64,000 bases of DNA. It comes from Pratylenchus scribneri (lineage: Eukaryota > Nematoda > Chromadorea > Rhabditida > Pratylenchidae). Positions 26,641 to 39,686 of the stretch are shown here, piece by piece (the stretch's first letter is position 1; the number at the start of each line of letters is the position of its first letter). The notes beneath the pieces are model-generated. The model saw only the letters and a program-made list of their open reading frames with translations. It was not told where the DNA came from and did not search any database. The stretch lies in contig JAQSEB010000021.1 in NCBI GenBank assembly GCA_030063045.1, positions 1,178,001 to 1,242,000 on the forward strand, read 5' to 3'. A program made the translations under genes and the position numbers.

Positions 26641-26838
26641 CTATGGAATTATTGAGAATGATATGGATAATGAAGGGAAATTGAAGAATGAAAAATAAAA
26701 TAGTAATGATGAATTAGAGGCATAATTAAAGTAATGTCAAGAATTAAATAATCTGATAATTTGTACATTTGTTCAATTTATAGAGAACTGAAACTGAGAT
26801 TCTAAAGCTTTCATCATTTTTATTTTAAAAAATTTTAG

Positions 26839-26877
26839 CGAGCGTTGGGATGCCGCGAAGCGGCATCCCAACGCTCG
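26839..26877. repeat. Perfect GC-rich hairpin: 18-bp stem, 3-nt loop
   Basis: CGAGCGTTGGGATGCCGC, loop GAA, then its exact reverse complement. No mismatch is seen in a very AT-rich context. There is no T-run or gene end next to it that would make it a terminator. Confidence 0.9.
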
Positions 26878-28143
26878 TATAACCTTAATTTAATGAATTT
26901 GAGAGAACTAGCAGGTAATGAAAATTATTATATTTGCACAAAATTTTTGAATGTCAAAATAATACTAATTGACATTTAATATTAAAGGTGAGTTATTTGA
27001 AATTAAGTCACGAAATAATAATTTGTTTGCCTACAAATTTTTGTGATTAACATTTTTCTTATAATACTGTAAAAATCGTGATAAATTTGTTAAATTTGAT
27101 TTCTCATCAAATAAATTGTAGAAAAAAGCATGCAATTTTTTCAAAATGATTTTTAAGGTACATTTGATGGTGTAAATGTAAATGTTGATAATTCATGCTC
27201 TTTATTTTGCTGTTTTCAAAAATTTGAAAAACAAAAAAATTTCGAAAAAATGTAAAATGTGCTTGTGTTGAGAAATTAATGATTTAATATTTATTTTTAT
27301 TTTAATTTCATTGAAATCAATTAATTATTGTTAAATTAAAAATAATGAAATATAAAGAAATTAGATATCATTACATAAGTCATTCTAAAACTTCAAAAGC
27401 TTAATAATTTATTATTTAATTTTTAAAAAAATTGCGAAATGTTCTTATATATGTTCGATATTTTAATCATATTCCCAGATGAAACCCAAATAAAGTGAAA
27501 GTTATAATAAAATCTAACCATAAAATTCTAATATTTTAAATAAGATTTTTTCGAAATTATATATTTGTACTTCGAATAAATTTCGATTATTTAAAAAATT
27601 ATAATTTTGAAACTTCGTTTATCTAGTCTGACATTTCATTCAGCAAAGTTTAATGGTTTGACAAAACTTCACAAAAATATAATAAATTAAAAAAACTCCA
27701 AAAAAATAATTTTTAACTGCTTACACAATTGAATATTTTTTCCATTTGGGCGGACGCTTGCGTAGAGAATAATGATAGATTGCTAATTAGTGTTGGTGAA
27801 ATGTTAAGGAATTGGAAAGAATATCAAATATTTCTTCTGTATGAGATAATGAGATGATCTTTTTTTTCTTTAAATCATTCATCGTTCACTTTTTCATCCC
27901 AGGTCTATGATGATTTGGTTTATGTTTGCGCAGCTAGTTGTAAATATTCTGATTATAATTTTTTGACTCAGAAAAAAAAAGAATTTTATAAAATTTATAT
28001 GTTTAAAAATTTTTAAAAAATATCACAATTTTTAATATTTATTACAATTTATTCCTCTTTCTTCTTGATTTTTAATTTTTTCAAAAATTATTATATTAAT
28101 AAATAGGATGACAAAAAATATGCTTCATTATTAGTATAAAGAT

Positions 28144-28948
28144 CAGGGCTGGGCAAAATCGAAAAATGAAAAACGATACACGATAACGATAAACGATAGG
28201 TTTCCGAAACACGATCACGATTACGATACGATAAAAAAATGGGCCAAAAACACGATATTTCACGATAAACGATAACGATAACGATTAATTTTAAAATTTT
28301 TTTTCTAAGTAATTAAAATCAAAATTTTTTAATAGTGCTGATGAAAAAGAAATTTTTTTAACGTTTACAATTTTCAAACCCTTTCTTAAATTAATAAAAT
28401 ATTGTCTAGCTGTTTAAAAAAACAAAAAGCCTGATTATAAGCAGCTAATAGTCCAGCAGGGCTTTAGCATTTAGCCAAAATTATCTGATGAGGGAAGAAG
28501 GGCCAGATTTCTAATTTTTTGTACTATTATTTTAAATAATCGATACAAAAATTGCATAAAATTTTAATTATAGAGCCAATTTGAGCTATGGCCAAATAAA
28601 ATTACCAAAAAATGGCCTCGTCGAGGGAAAATTTTAATTTAAAATTGGCCCTGCCAGGGGAAAATTCAGGCCAAAAATGGCCCTACCAGGGAAAAATTCA
28701 AGCCAAAAATGGCCCTGCCAGGGAAAAATTCAAGCCAAAAATGGCCCTGCCAAGGAAAAATTCAAGCCAAAAATGGCTTTGTCCTCAAAAAATCAAAAAA
28801 AATTTTTCTTCCGAAAAGTCATTTTTAGGGGGTGTATTTCGCACGATAATCCCGGAAAAACGATAGACGATAACGATAAACGATATGTGCCAAAAACACG
28901 ATATTTCACGATATACGATAACGATATACGATACGATACCCAGCCCTG
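28144..28948. mobile_element. Non-autonomous hAT element with perfect 8-bp target duplication
   Basis: Terminal inverted repeats CAGGGCTGGG / CCCAGCCCTG are flanked on both sides by ATAAAGAT (28,136-28,143 and 28,949-28,956). Eight-bp duplications and CAGGG ends are hallmarks of the hAT superfamily. Subterminal regions are runs of ACGATAACGATAAACGAT-type repeats in both arms. The middle (28,640-28,790) is a minisatellite of about 36 bp around GGCCCTGCCAGGGAAAAATT. No transposase is present. Confidence 0.88.
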
Positions 28949-28985
28949 ATAAAGATGTACAAAAATAAATAAATAAAAAAAATTT

Positions 28986-31715
28986 TCATGTTCCATTGCC
29001 AATATTATTTGCACTCTTTATTGCAATATTCACTTGGCCCAATGCTTGGGCGCCAACGATTTGGCGTGGCCCGACTATCAAGAAAATCCAATTGTAATAG
29101 AGCACACAGAGCGTCAAATTCATTGTGGCCAGTAAATTTGAAATGACGTTGGCATGCTGATTCCACGTAGCAGGTGTTAACTTAAAATGATTTATATATT
29201 CCATCTAAATTCTTCCAAATAATGAATATTTTGATATTTTAATCCAATATAAATTTAATATTTACATTAGCCAAATTTTTAAGCTGTAGAATAAATGCCG
29301 GCAATACTTCCATAAGAATTTCACAAATAACAGTAAATTTTACGACACGATTTTTCTGTAATAATTTTTCAATTAATTCATTATTATTAGAGATGTATTT
29401 ATATTTTTATCAATATTTTGTTTCGAACTTAAAAAAGCTTGAAATAAACGTAAAACATGTTTTTATATCAATGTATTTTCGTGATATTTTTTGTCATTAT
29501 TGATCAATATTTTGCCCATTTTTTGCTGCCAATATTGACATCAATATTTCAGTATTATTGGCAATTTTTTGTAATTTTTCTTTATATTTTGAGATTTTCA
29601 AAAATTTTTAAAAAATTTAGTTTTTGAAATTTTAAAATTTTTTGAAAAAAATAGTGAATAAATTGATTTTGACATTTTGCAAAAAAAAATTTTAAAAAAA
29701 TTGATTTTGGGCATTTTTGAAAAATATATTATGGGAATGAATTTTAAAATGAATAAAAACATCAAAATATTAATAATTTTTGTGATTGAAAAAAATGAAA
29801 AAAAATTTAAATTTTTGTTAAAATATATTGGTTTTTGAAAAATTTTCTTCAATATTTTGCCTCTTTTTTACCATTTTCGTCAATATCTTGCGATTTTTTC
29901 ATCAATATTTCAGGATTTTTCTTTATTATAAATCTGCTCTCTAATTATTATTAATTATTTTCGAGAATATTTTTGAAAAAAAATTAAAATATTTATATTT
30001 CTAATTAATCTTATTTTTATTATATTCTTAATTTTTATTATTGTTTAATTATTTTAGGGTGTATTTTTGTCTCCTATTCAATTTTTTGTCTTCCAAAAAT
30101 TTTGAACAATCACTTTCAAAGTCAATTATCACTTCTTCATAAATATAATCTTCATAATTCATTATTCTCTATAAATATAAGACAAAGAATTGAAATAGGA
30201 GACAAAAAAATATTTGCCATTATTTTACAATTTTTTTGTTCATTTGCTTGTTTAAGCACATAAAGAAAAAGGCACTGGCACAAATATCCAATCCGCCGAA
30301 GATTAATTTCAATGTGCTTTGTGGAATATAATGAAATGTTGGAGATGTGTAGATTAAAGGTGGCGCACGGAATGCTGTAATATATGAGGAAATTGTGAAA
30401 TAAAATATAAATTGCTTAAGTTTATCTGATAAAAATTTTTCTATCTATTTGACAGGAGGGCCGTCTTGCTTTTTTAAGTAATGTTTAGTCGGTCCTCTCC
30501 CCTTCTCGATCGTTTTTCTTTTAAAATAAAAAGTAAGACGCCCATTTTTCTGACTGTGTTAATTTTTTATTGCCATTAAAATTTTTTAAAAGATAATTGA
30601 TTACCTATTTTCGGATCCAATGGAATCTCAAGAATATCCCAAATAATTGCCAAAAAATAAACCAAAGGAGTCAAAAATGCCGCTCCTCGAATGTAATGTT
30701 TTCTATAATGCATAAAAGAAATTGGGAAACGGATAATCAAAATGCGCTCCACAGTCAACATCAATGACAAATACGGCTGTATATATGCATATGGTTCCGA
30801 GATGTTGTAGATCCAAATGACAATATCGAAATTGGTGCGCGGATCAAACAACGCGAAAGCCTAGATGAGTAAAATTTATCGCATTGGGCGTTTTGAAAAT
30901 TGTTGATTTTGCGCATTTGGAAAATTAAATACTTTTATAATTAAATTTATTCTAATAAATCAGAAACCGGTTTTAGACCTTACTAACTTTATATTATTTT
31001 GTAGATCTTATCGTGACGCATCAATTCTTATATAATTTTTCATGGATTGGTTAAAATTTAAGGGAATTATTAAACTGTTTAAATCACTTTAAATTAAACT
31101 CTAATTATCTGGTAAAACCTGACTAATTATATACCATTCGAGGCGTCTCGTATAAGATCTACAAAATGGTATAAAGTTTGTATGGTTTAAAATAAATTTC
31201 TGATTTATTTGAATAAATTTACATTGTAAATTTACTAATTTTCAAAACGCTCATAAATGACCGATTTTCAAAACACCACTCAACCAAATTTATATTACAT
31301 TTAAAAAAATAAAATAACTATGAATTTATATCAAAGTTTAAAAAATAAATAATAAATGAGGTTCATTAAATTATCTCAAATAGAAAATATACTGTTTTTT
31401 AATGTTTTTAAATAAATTTTTGATTCCCTAAAAAAGACTCACTTTTTGAAAATAATATGCTAATTGCACAAATAAAAAGAGAGCATGGAAGCTGAGGTAT
31501 AATTTCAACATAGCCGAAATTTTTACAGAAATTCGCCGAAATATTGGCACAAACAATAGCAAATTCCCTATCAGCAGAAGAGAAGTTATTTGAAAGCAGA
31601 GTACAAATCCAAGTTGTATATTGTTTATTAACAATATAGTTGTATCGTTTTTGGAAGTATAATAATTATTTGGATTTGGCGAAAATGTGAAAATGGGAAT
31701 TGGAGCGGATCCCAT
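28986..31715 (-). CDS. Serpentine (7TM) receptor, chemoreceptor-like
   Basis: Five exons (31715-31443, 30860-30605, 30374-30229, 29355-29266, 29204-28986) join in frame to 327 residues. A polar N-terminus (NDTT glycosylation-type site) precedes segments such as FVLCFQITSLLLIGNLLLFV, LYLSFHALFLFVQLAYYF, YLSLMLTVERILIIRFP, AAFLTPLVYFLAIIW, LKLIFGGLDICASAFFFMCL and LTLCVLYYNWIFLIVG. VERILIIRFPISFMHYRKH is the region after segment 3. It shows no close similarity to the receptor at 23.9-25.8 kb. The long first intron holds a family A fold-back element and the third intron is AT-rich spacer. Ligand and class are unknown. Confidence 0.8.
30885..31262. mobile_element. Fold-back MITE, family A, in intron 1 of the receptor gene
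   Basis: The ends are inverted: GGGCGTTTTGAAAATT on the left and AATTTTCAAAACGCTC on the right. The inner core (AATAAATCAGAAA, TTTTAGACC, TTTTGTAGATCTTATCG) matches the element at 14.5-14.85 kb, although the outer ends differ. Confidence 0.6.
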
Positions 31716-33604
31716 CAGAAGGATACGGGCGAAGAGTGTTAAATATTACCTAAAAATATTAGAAAATAAATTAAGAATAATTCCACATATTATTGCCTAT
31801 TATTTAACAGGAAGTTCATTTTAGTATAGCTGAATTTCTCCTTCATTTTTTGGATTTTGAATCTTATATGAATTTAAAAAATGAGTCCCAGTTTCGGTCA
31901 AAATCTCGATTTCGGTGGAATATTATATTCTTCTCTTCTTTTTGCGCGTTTTCACTATCATTCATTCATCGACAGAAAATTGTCCAACACTACAAGGTGC
32001 TTTTAATTTTTAATAATTATTTTCAGTACATATGGTGATTTAGATAGAATAGATCAACAATATCTATTTTTGTATTTTACTATGAGGGTGGTCTCGATGA
32101 TTTGATGATTAGCACTTACCAGTTAGTAATTTAATCGGCTAATATAGAATAAATTTCTATTTTATAATTTCAATAAAACAAGTTGTAAATATTAAAAAAT
32201 AACAAATTGTGAAAATTGAAATAAATGAAATTATATTGTATATATGCACATAGACAAGAAGCTTTGTCAGAAAGAATGAATTTTGTGCGTGTTCAATTAC
32301 TTGTTTTTAATTAATAATTCAACTTTAGTAAATAAGAAAATAAATGATTAAAATTTTTTAAAATTAGACACGCAATACATGTGAATTAGGTAAATTAGTA
32401 GAAAAAATCAAATTAAATGTCATCAAATACAAATACCCTCCCCAAGAAAATGGAAAAGGAAGAAAATCATAGACTTGTTTGCAAAATAAATTAAAATTAA
32501 TTATACAAAATTCATACGCCCACGTAAGCACAAAATTGCCTAGGAATCAATATAAAATTGTAAATTAATTATTTAAATTTTATATTTATCACTTTAAATT
32601 GATAGTGAGGAGAATTATAAATTTAAAATTTTGTATTAATATAACAATGTTATTTTAACGAAAATAAATTTAGGCAAAAGATATTAAAATGGTGAAAATG
32701 AAAATTATGATAAAATAAAGAAATTGGAAATAAATTTATTAATTAATCACTTTATTTTGAATGGAATTAAAATAAGTCTGAAATTGTCGTTCATATTGAA
32801 ATATTTTCCATTTAAATGAATAAAGTGGTTTTTTGAAATTAAAAATAGACCCTTCAACAATTATTCAAAATAAATTTAATTAAAAAAACGGAAATGGGAA
32901 ATTGAGTTGGAAATTGGAAATTATTTAAAAATTGCCTCAGGATAATATATTTGAATTATTTATTTTGTACTTATCAAAGAATGACATTTGAGAAATTTTG
33001 GATTAAATATGAATGGAAGAGGACAGAGTAGATTATTGGGTAGAGAATGGAATCACAATTTGTAATTTTTCCCATCAATGCCAAATTAGGATTAAATAAT
33101 ATTTAAAATGAATGAGGAAATTATCCAGAGTCAAATATTTGAATATTTCCCCTTAAAAAGCGATTGGAGATTTAAAGGAATTTTATTTTTTAGATTCTTT
33201 CACTCAGCCAATATTCCCTCATATTCATCCAAAGCCAATGAGAATCAATTCAAAAAATGGGGAAAATTCCCTTCCATATTTTCTAGGAGTAATTCTATAT
33301 TTTGTGCATTTCCAAATTATATCTTTATAACAATTTAATATTGGATTGTGCTCTTCCTGTTTCATTCAATTCAAATTCGAATCTAATATAGATATTTTAA
33401 AATGAATTTTAATATAAAACATTTATCTAAAATTAGATATTTTGGTATATTTTATTTCAACATATCAGCAGTAACTGAAGATTTATATTAAAATTGTTAA
33501 ATTTCATTTTGTAAAATTAATTCCTTATAATGAAAAATTAATTTTTAGATATCATTTAATTAATTTAGCAAATCTTGAAAAAAGGTTAATTATATTAACG
33601 CAAA
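31716..33604. other. Intergenic between divergent receptor and SPRY genes
   Basis: AT-rich; no exon is recognised. AAATTGCCTCAGG...TATTTGAATTATT at about 32,930-32,965 resembles the blocks upstream of the other SPRY genes and the Rab gene. The plus frames at 31,850 and 33,108 show no family resemblance. Confidence 0.5.
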
Positions 33605-34908
33605 ATGGATCAACAAAATGGGCAACAAAAATTGGCAGAAAAATTTTTTGAAATTGACGAATTGGAGGGAAAGTTGTCCAAGAGAAAGCGCAAAATAAAG
33701 GATGAAATTATGAAGGAAATGTCTGAAAAGGATGAGGAAATAGCCAAATTAAAAAAGAAGATCACAAAAATGGAGGTCTATATGAAAGAGGTAGATGATT
33801 ATCTTTAAAAATACTCTCTATTAATTTCATCATTTTCAGTTAAAATCATCAATTTGGCGTCGAAAATTGCCAGCCGAATTGATGAATGAATTATTCGGTT
33901 CATTGCCATTGAAAAATGCTTTTGGTCTTCTGGCCAAAATGCCAAATGTCCTTTTGGCCGGAAATGTTCAAAAAATGATTAATGGGATTAAAATGGTAGA
34001 ATATTTATAGAAAATTAAATAATAGTGATTTTAAAGGCAATGAAGGAGAATAAATTGAATGCGGTGGATTGTGGATCAAATTTGACCATTATTGAGGGAG
34101 GATTAGTTGCGAAGCATTCCGGCACAGCTGGTAAAAATAAAATCGTCTTTTTTTATGTATTAAATTATTATTTATAGAAATTAATTCTGTTCGAGCTATT
34201 TTCTCAATTCCTTCTTTCCCTTTGAATGCAAACAATAAACCAACAATTATATTCTACTTTGAAATGGAAATTCTCAACAAAATTGGGTAATTAATTTGTT
34301 TTTACATTTTTATTTGGAAATTATAAATTTTACAAAATTTGTTTTCTTACAAATTTAGATCAAGCCAAAAATTATTTTTACATTTTTCGAATGAAATAAA
34401 TTCAATTATGAAAATTTTTATTGACCAATAATTTATTTATTATTCAGGAATGGCATCGGCATTGGATTTTGTGACCAACAATTTCCATTGCAAGGCAAAT
34501 TTCTTGGACAAGAGAACAATTCAATTGGAATTTGGCAAAAAAATGGAATGTTGATTGATGGATCCTGGACAAAAATTGGAAATGTCGGTGGAGATTTCAA
34601 GAAAGGGGATTTTGTTGGCATTGGCCTAATCCTCCAACCAAATTCCAAATTGGAATGTTTTGCCACATTTAATGGCAAATTGTTGGGTAAAATAATTGAA
34701 ATTTAATAAAATATTTAAATCAGATAAAAAAATATAACAGAGTTTTCAATAAATTAATTCAAATTCAGGAAAGACAGAATTGCCGTCAAAATTCTCCACA
34801 ATGCAATTGTTCCCCGCTGTCGATTTAATTTGTGTCGGTGATTCAATCCGAGCAAATTTCGTGAAAGAATCATGGAAATTCAAGGAATTCGGACGTCTCC
34901 TTGAATAA
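33605..34908 (+). CDS. Coiled-coil / F-box-like / SPRY (B30.2) domain protein, intact
   Basis: Six exons (33605-33790, 33840-33995, 34037-34130, 34178-34286, 34448-34686, 34769-34908) give 307 residues. All introns are GT-AG and sit at the same places as in the gene at 910-2190. Residues 1-62 are a Lys/Glu coiled coil (EEIAKLKKKITKMEVYMKE). Then comes an F-box-like stretch, LPAELMNELFGSLPLKNAFG. The SPRY domain has IGIGFCDQQFP, NNSIGIWQKNG, DGSWTKIG, KKGDFVGIGL, NGKLLG and GDSIRANF. There is no signal peptide. It is the only complete copy in the 33.6-43.4 kb cluster and is presumably the live source of the broken copies next to it. Confidence 0.88.
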
Positions 34909-35985
34909 GAATTTGGCAAATATGATATGTGTCAAGGAAGACAAAAAATGGACTAAAGACCAATCATTTATTTCCAATACATTTTATCATTTAATTTATT
35001 CCATTTTTGAATAATCATCCAATTCGACACTAAAAAAAAGAAGATTGATCCATTTATTTAATTTCATGCTTTATTCTCATTTACATTTAACATGTTTTTT
35101 GAACTTTTATCTAAATTACATCTATTCATTGAATTTGTATTTGATTTCAAAAATAAATCAACAATAACTCTCTGCTCTTGATTAAAGGCCTTTGGAGCCT
35201 CTGTATTCTAATTAAATGTAATTATTCAATTATAAATTTTATTGAACTTTGTACTCATAAAACAAAAAAAAAGAAGACTCTCAATTTTGTCATTGGGGAA
35301 AAAGTGGCATTTATTATTATTTATATTCCAATGAATGAAAATCAACAATGGAGGAAATTTGGAAGGAGTCAATTCTCAAATTCCCTCTTTGGAACTTTGC
35401 CCAAATAAAAGATAAAAAAATTGTTTTGCTTGGGAATTTCCCAGCCATTCAAAAAAGTTACAATGTGCATTTTACAACAGGGAATTTTTCTAAAATTTGG
35501 AGAATGAGACAAAATTCATCAATCCGCTTTTATTCTCAATTGTCTGTTTGAATTTGATTGAAATGTTTGGGAAAATTGCCATCGGCAAAACATTTGAATT
35601 AATTTGGTCATCTTTTAGCTCAGAAATATTTAGTAATTTAGAATCTTACCAAATCAAATCAAAAAATTCCATTCAGCAATATATTTTTATAGAATAAAAT
35701 CAAAGAAATTTAAAACAGCAAAAAGTTTAATTGTTCTTTATTTGTTACTAAAGGCCCAATATTCAATAAATGAAAGCAGTAAAAATTTATGTGTTTATTT
35801 TTATCCGAAATTGAAATATTTAAATGAATCAAAAATAAAATAAGTGAATCTTATCTTGATGGATTTGTTCATTTCCTTCAAACAATAAATCAAATAAATT
35901 AAATAAAAATTGTTGGGAATTAAATTAAGTTGATTGATACATCCTTCCTATTTTTCTTTCCTAGTTATTTTATTCCAATTTCTTA
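34909..35985. repeat. SPRY 3'-flank repeat, copy 2 (left arm of a large inverted repeat)
   Basis: About 35,010-35,900 is the reverse complement of about 38,700-39,560, including a frame of 66 codons (35,497-35,697) that is identical in translation to its mirror copy (39,106-38,906). It is also homologous to 1-830. Because other copies break this frame, I do not call it a gene. Confidence 0.75.
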
Positions 35986-37318
35986 TTAAAGGACACATGC
36001 GAATTCCTTGAATTGCCATTCTTCTTTCACGAAATTTGCGCGGAATGAATCACCAGCATGCCATAAATCGAGAATCGACAGCGGGGAACAATTCAATTGT
36101 GGAGAATTTTGACGGCAATTCGGCCTTCCCTGAATTTGAATTATTTCTAGAGAACTACGTTTTATTTTTCTAATTTAAATATTTTATTAAATTTCAAATA
36201 TTTTACCCAACAATTTGCCATTCCAAGTGGCAAAACATTCCATTTTGGAATTTTAACGATGCATTATTCCGAGGCCAACAGAATCTCCTTTCTTGAATTC
36301 TTCAGAGTCATTTCCAAATATTTTCTTGGATCCATCTATTCAAATTCCAAATTCCAATTGAATTGTTCCAATTTCCAAACCATTTGCCTTCCAATGGAAA
36401 ATGCGTGTCACAAAAACCAATGCCAATGCTTTCAAAACTGAATAATGAATAAATTATTAGTAAATAAGAATTTTGATAAATGAATTTATTTCGTTTAAAA
36501 AACGTAAAAATATTTTTTGATCTCTTCTAAATTTTTAAGACAATTAATTTTGTAGAATTTATAATTTCCAAATAAAAATGTAAAACCAAATAAATTACCC
36601 AATTTTGTCGAGAATTTCCATTTCAAAGTAGAATAAAATTGTTGGTTTATTGATTGCATTCAAAGAGAAAGTGGGAATTGGTAAAATAGCTCGAACGGAA
36701 TTGCGTCCTAAAAATTATAAATAAATACAAAAAAAATAATTATTTTTACCATTTGGGCCAGAATGCTTGGCAACGAGTCCACCAACAGAAATTTCCAATT
36801 TTGGCCCACAATCCTCTTCATTCAATTTGTTCTCCTTCATTGCCTTTCAAATTCACTATTATTTTAATTTTTTATAAATATTCCACCTCTTTAATTCCAT
36901 TGATCATTTTCCGAACATTTCTGGCCAAAAGGCCATTTGACATTTTGGCCAGAAGACCAAAACTATTTTTTAAAGGTAATGAAGCAAACAATTCGTTCAA
37001 TAATTCGGATGGCAATCCTGCTGGCCAAATAATTGACAGATTTTGCTATAAAAATGTCAAATGAAATTTATTTTAATTGGATATTTTTTAAAAATTTACT
37101 GTTTTCAAAAGAGCCTCTATTTTCGCCATTTTCATTTTCAATGCTAAATTCTCTTTTTTCAGCAGAGCATTTTCCTCATGTTTCTCTATCATTCCTTTCA
37201 TAATTTCATCAATTATATTTTGCTCCTTCGTTAGTATTTCCTCATTCATTCTGCGCTTTTTTACAGCCATATCATTCCATTGTTTCATAAGTTCTTGTTG
37301 TCCATTTTGTTGATCCAT
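35986..37318 (-). pseudogene. SPRY gene copy, frameshifted
   Basis: Exons 1-4 (37318-37100, 37045-36887, 36843-36750, 36707-36599) are intact and include a 73-residue coiled coil and LPSELLNELFASLP. Exon 5 (36437-36207) has lost about 11 bp after SIGIW, which shifts the frame into a stop. It also has a stop where paralogues read HRSNSK. Exon 6 carries a 7-bp duplication (TCTCGAT) that shifts the frame again, and the last codon has become TAA. A truncated coiled-coil/F-box-like product remains possible. Confidence 0.82.
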
Positions 37319-38511
37319 TTTGAATTTTTGAAATATAATATTTTTTAATCTATTTAATAACAATAATTATTAACTATTCTATTTTGAGGGTAAATAGGGA
37401 ATATAAATTTATACTAAACGAAATTTAAAATTAAAGAATATTTTGTTTTTAATTTAGTTCGAATTTTATATATTAATGCTGAATAACAATTTAATCGAGG
37501 ATTGAGAAAAGAAGGTTGATTTCTTCTTACTTTTATATCGGCTATTGGCATCAACCCCCATGATGGAGTGTGGATTGGAATTGAAAAAGTTTACTTATAC
37601 GATACCCACATACAATGCCAACATTAAGAGGGGAATGGATGACTAATGAAAACGATGATGGAATTGGATTGAGAAAATTGCCTCCAGCTACCATTTGAAT
37701 ATTTTTTTTTTTTAAATATTGGGGTGAAGTGTACTTTGTACTCTTTTTTGATTGACGAACAAATAAAAATTATATTATACTAATCCCCCTCATTCATCAA
37801 TCTCATTCTTCATTCTCAATGCTGCTTATTTTATTGTTAAACGCTGACCAAAGACCAAGATTGGGGCATTCCAATTGGAGCATACATATTTTTGTAATAA
37901 AAGGCAATTCGCTATTCGCCATACAAAATTGAATGAGCAGATAATAGACGCCTCCCAATCCCAAATTTGAAATAGAAGAAATTTTGCTTCTTATTAAAAA
38001 TTATTTTTTATTTCAAAAAATCTTATATAAAAATTTCTTTGCTAATATAATATTCAAAATGGGTTAACCCTATATAGAATAATCCAATTCAATGCATTTA
38101 ATGAAATTTGCATAAATATCGCTTCCTTTCTTATTAATTCACATTTCCTAGAATTAAGAACAGAATGGAATTTAAAAAATAAATATTTAACAAAAATATA
38201 AATAAAAAATGAATTTCTTAATGAGAATAATAAAATGATGAATAAATTGGTTTTCTAATTTTCTTAAAAATATCGCTGGATTCATCACAGAAATATTTTC
38301 GATGGTTTTTTGAACTGATCATTTTGGTAAGAATGTAAATTAGATGCTGAAATGATCAAAGTAATAATAAGCAATCGAATTTAATAAACTAAATAATTTT
38401 GAGAAACATTGATTTATTTTTTATTCAAAATAAAATATTGAAAAATTATAATAAAAATAGAGATGACATATGAGATTGAAACTTGTTTTAAAAATAATTT
38501 AAAAAATTCAG
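37319..38511. other. 5' flank of the SPRY pseudogene; shared with the Rab gene
   Basis: 37,500-37,860 is homologous to 10,500-10,860 upstream of the Rab14-type gene. A part (37,730-37,930) also recurs in reverse at 56,110-56,310. The remainder to 38,511 is AT-rich without exons. Confidence 0.6.
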
Positions 38512-38651
38512 GGAAGACCGAATTGCCATCAAAATTCATCACAATGCAATTGTTGCCCGCTGCCGATTTATGGCATGCTGGTGATTCATTCCGAGCAAAT
38601 TTCGTGAAAGAAGAATGGCAATTCAAGGAATTCGGACGTGTCCTTGAATAA
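38512..38651 (+). pseudogene. Isolated last exon of a SPRY gene
   Basis: A 140-bp exon 6 equivalent, with acceptor TTCAG and open frame ending FKEFGRVLE. It includes GDSFRANFVKEEWQF. No exon 5 precedes it. It marks the broken end of a duplicated copy in inverted orientation to the pseudogene on its left. Confidence 0.75.
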
Positions 38652-39686
38652 AAATTTGATAAAAATAATAGCTAGGAAAGAAAAATAATGAGAATGAATC
38701 AATCAACCTAATTTCCAATCCATTATTCATTTTCAATTTAATTTTTGGAAGAAATTCACTTATTAAATTTTTGATTCATTTAAATATTTCAATTTCGGAT
38801 AAAAATAAACACATAAATTTTTACTGCTTTCATTTATTGAATATTGGGCCTTTAGTAACAAATAAAGAACAATTAAACTTTTTGCTGTTTTAAATTTCTT
38901 TGATTTTATTCTATAAAAATATATTGCTGAATGGAATTTTTTGATTTGATTTGGTAAGATTCTAAATTACTAAATATTTCTGAGCTAAAAGATGACCAAA
39001 TTAATTCAAATGTTTTGCCGATGGCAATTTTCCCAAACATTTCAATCAAATTCAAACAGACAATTGAGAATAAAAGCGGATTGATGAATTTTGTCTCATT
39101 CTCCAAATTTTAGAAAAATTCCCTATTATAAAATGCACATTGTAACTTTTTGATTTGCTGGGAAATTCCCAATAGACAAAACAATTTTTGAATTTTCCAT
39201 TCATTCATTTGGGGCAAAGTTCCAAAATGGGGATTTGATAATTGCCTCCTTCCATATTTACTCCATTGTTGATTTTCATTTTTTGGAATGTAAAATTAAT
39301 AAATGCCATTTTTTCTCCATGACAAAATTGAGAGATTCTTCTTTATTTATGAGTACAAAGTTCAATAAAATTCATAATTGAATAATTACTTTTGATTAGA
39401 ATACAAAAGCTCAAATGGCCTTTAAAAAAGAGCAGAGAGTTATATTGTTGATTTATTTTTGAAATCAAATACAAATGAATAGATGTAATTTAGATGAAAG
39501 TTCAAAAAAGATATTAAATGTAAATGATAATAAAGCATAAAATTAAATAAATGGATCCATCTTCTTTTTTTGGTGTCAAATTGGATGATCATTCAAAGAA
39601 GGAATAAATTAAATGATAAAATTTATTGGAAATAAATGATTGGTCCATATTCATTTGTTGTCTTCCTTGACATATTTGTCAAATTC
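38652..39686. repeat. SPRY 3'-flank repeat, copy 3 (right arm of a large inverted repeat)
   Basis: Mirror image of 34,990-35,990 with high identity. No gene is called in it. Confidence 0.75.

Larger units (their letters stand above)
25776..28135. other. Intergenic spacer with two GC-rich hairpins and a minisatellite
   Basis: No gene is seen. It holds an imperfect GC hairpin (26,094-26,132), a 31-bp minisatellite (26,398-26,640) and a perfect GC hairpin (26,839-26,877). The rest is A/T-rich with long homopolymers. Confidence 0.6.

Noticed and set aside
26839..26877. GC hairpin as a rho-independent terminator
   Set aside because: No T-tract follows, no gene ends there, and the genome is clearly eukaryotic with spliced genes.
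28612..28949. Plus frames of 84 and 90 codons with internal repeats
   Set aside because: They are translations of the minisatellite in the centre of the hAT element.
35497..35697. 66-codon frame identical to its mirror at 38,906-39,106, considered as a conserved small gene
   Set aside because: Identity is explained by the inverted duplication of the whole flank. Other copies (around 480-640 and 56,390-56,510) break the frame.
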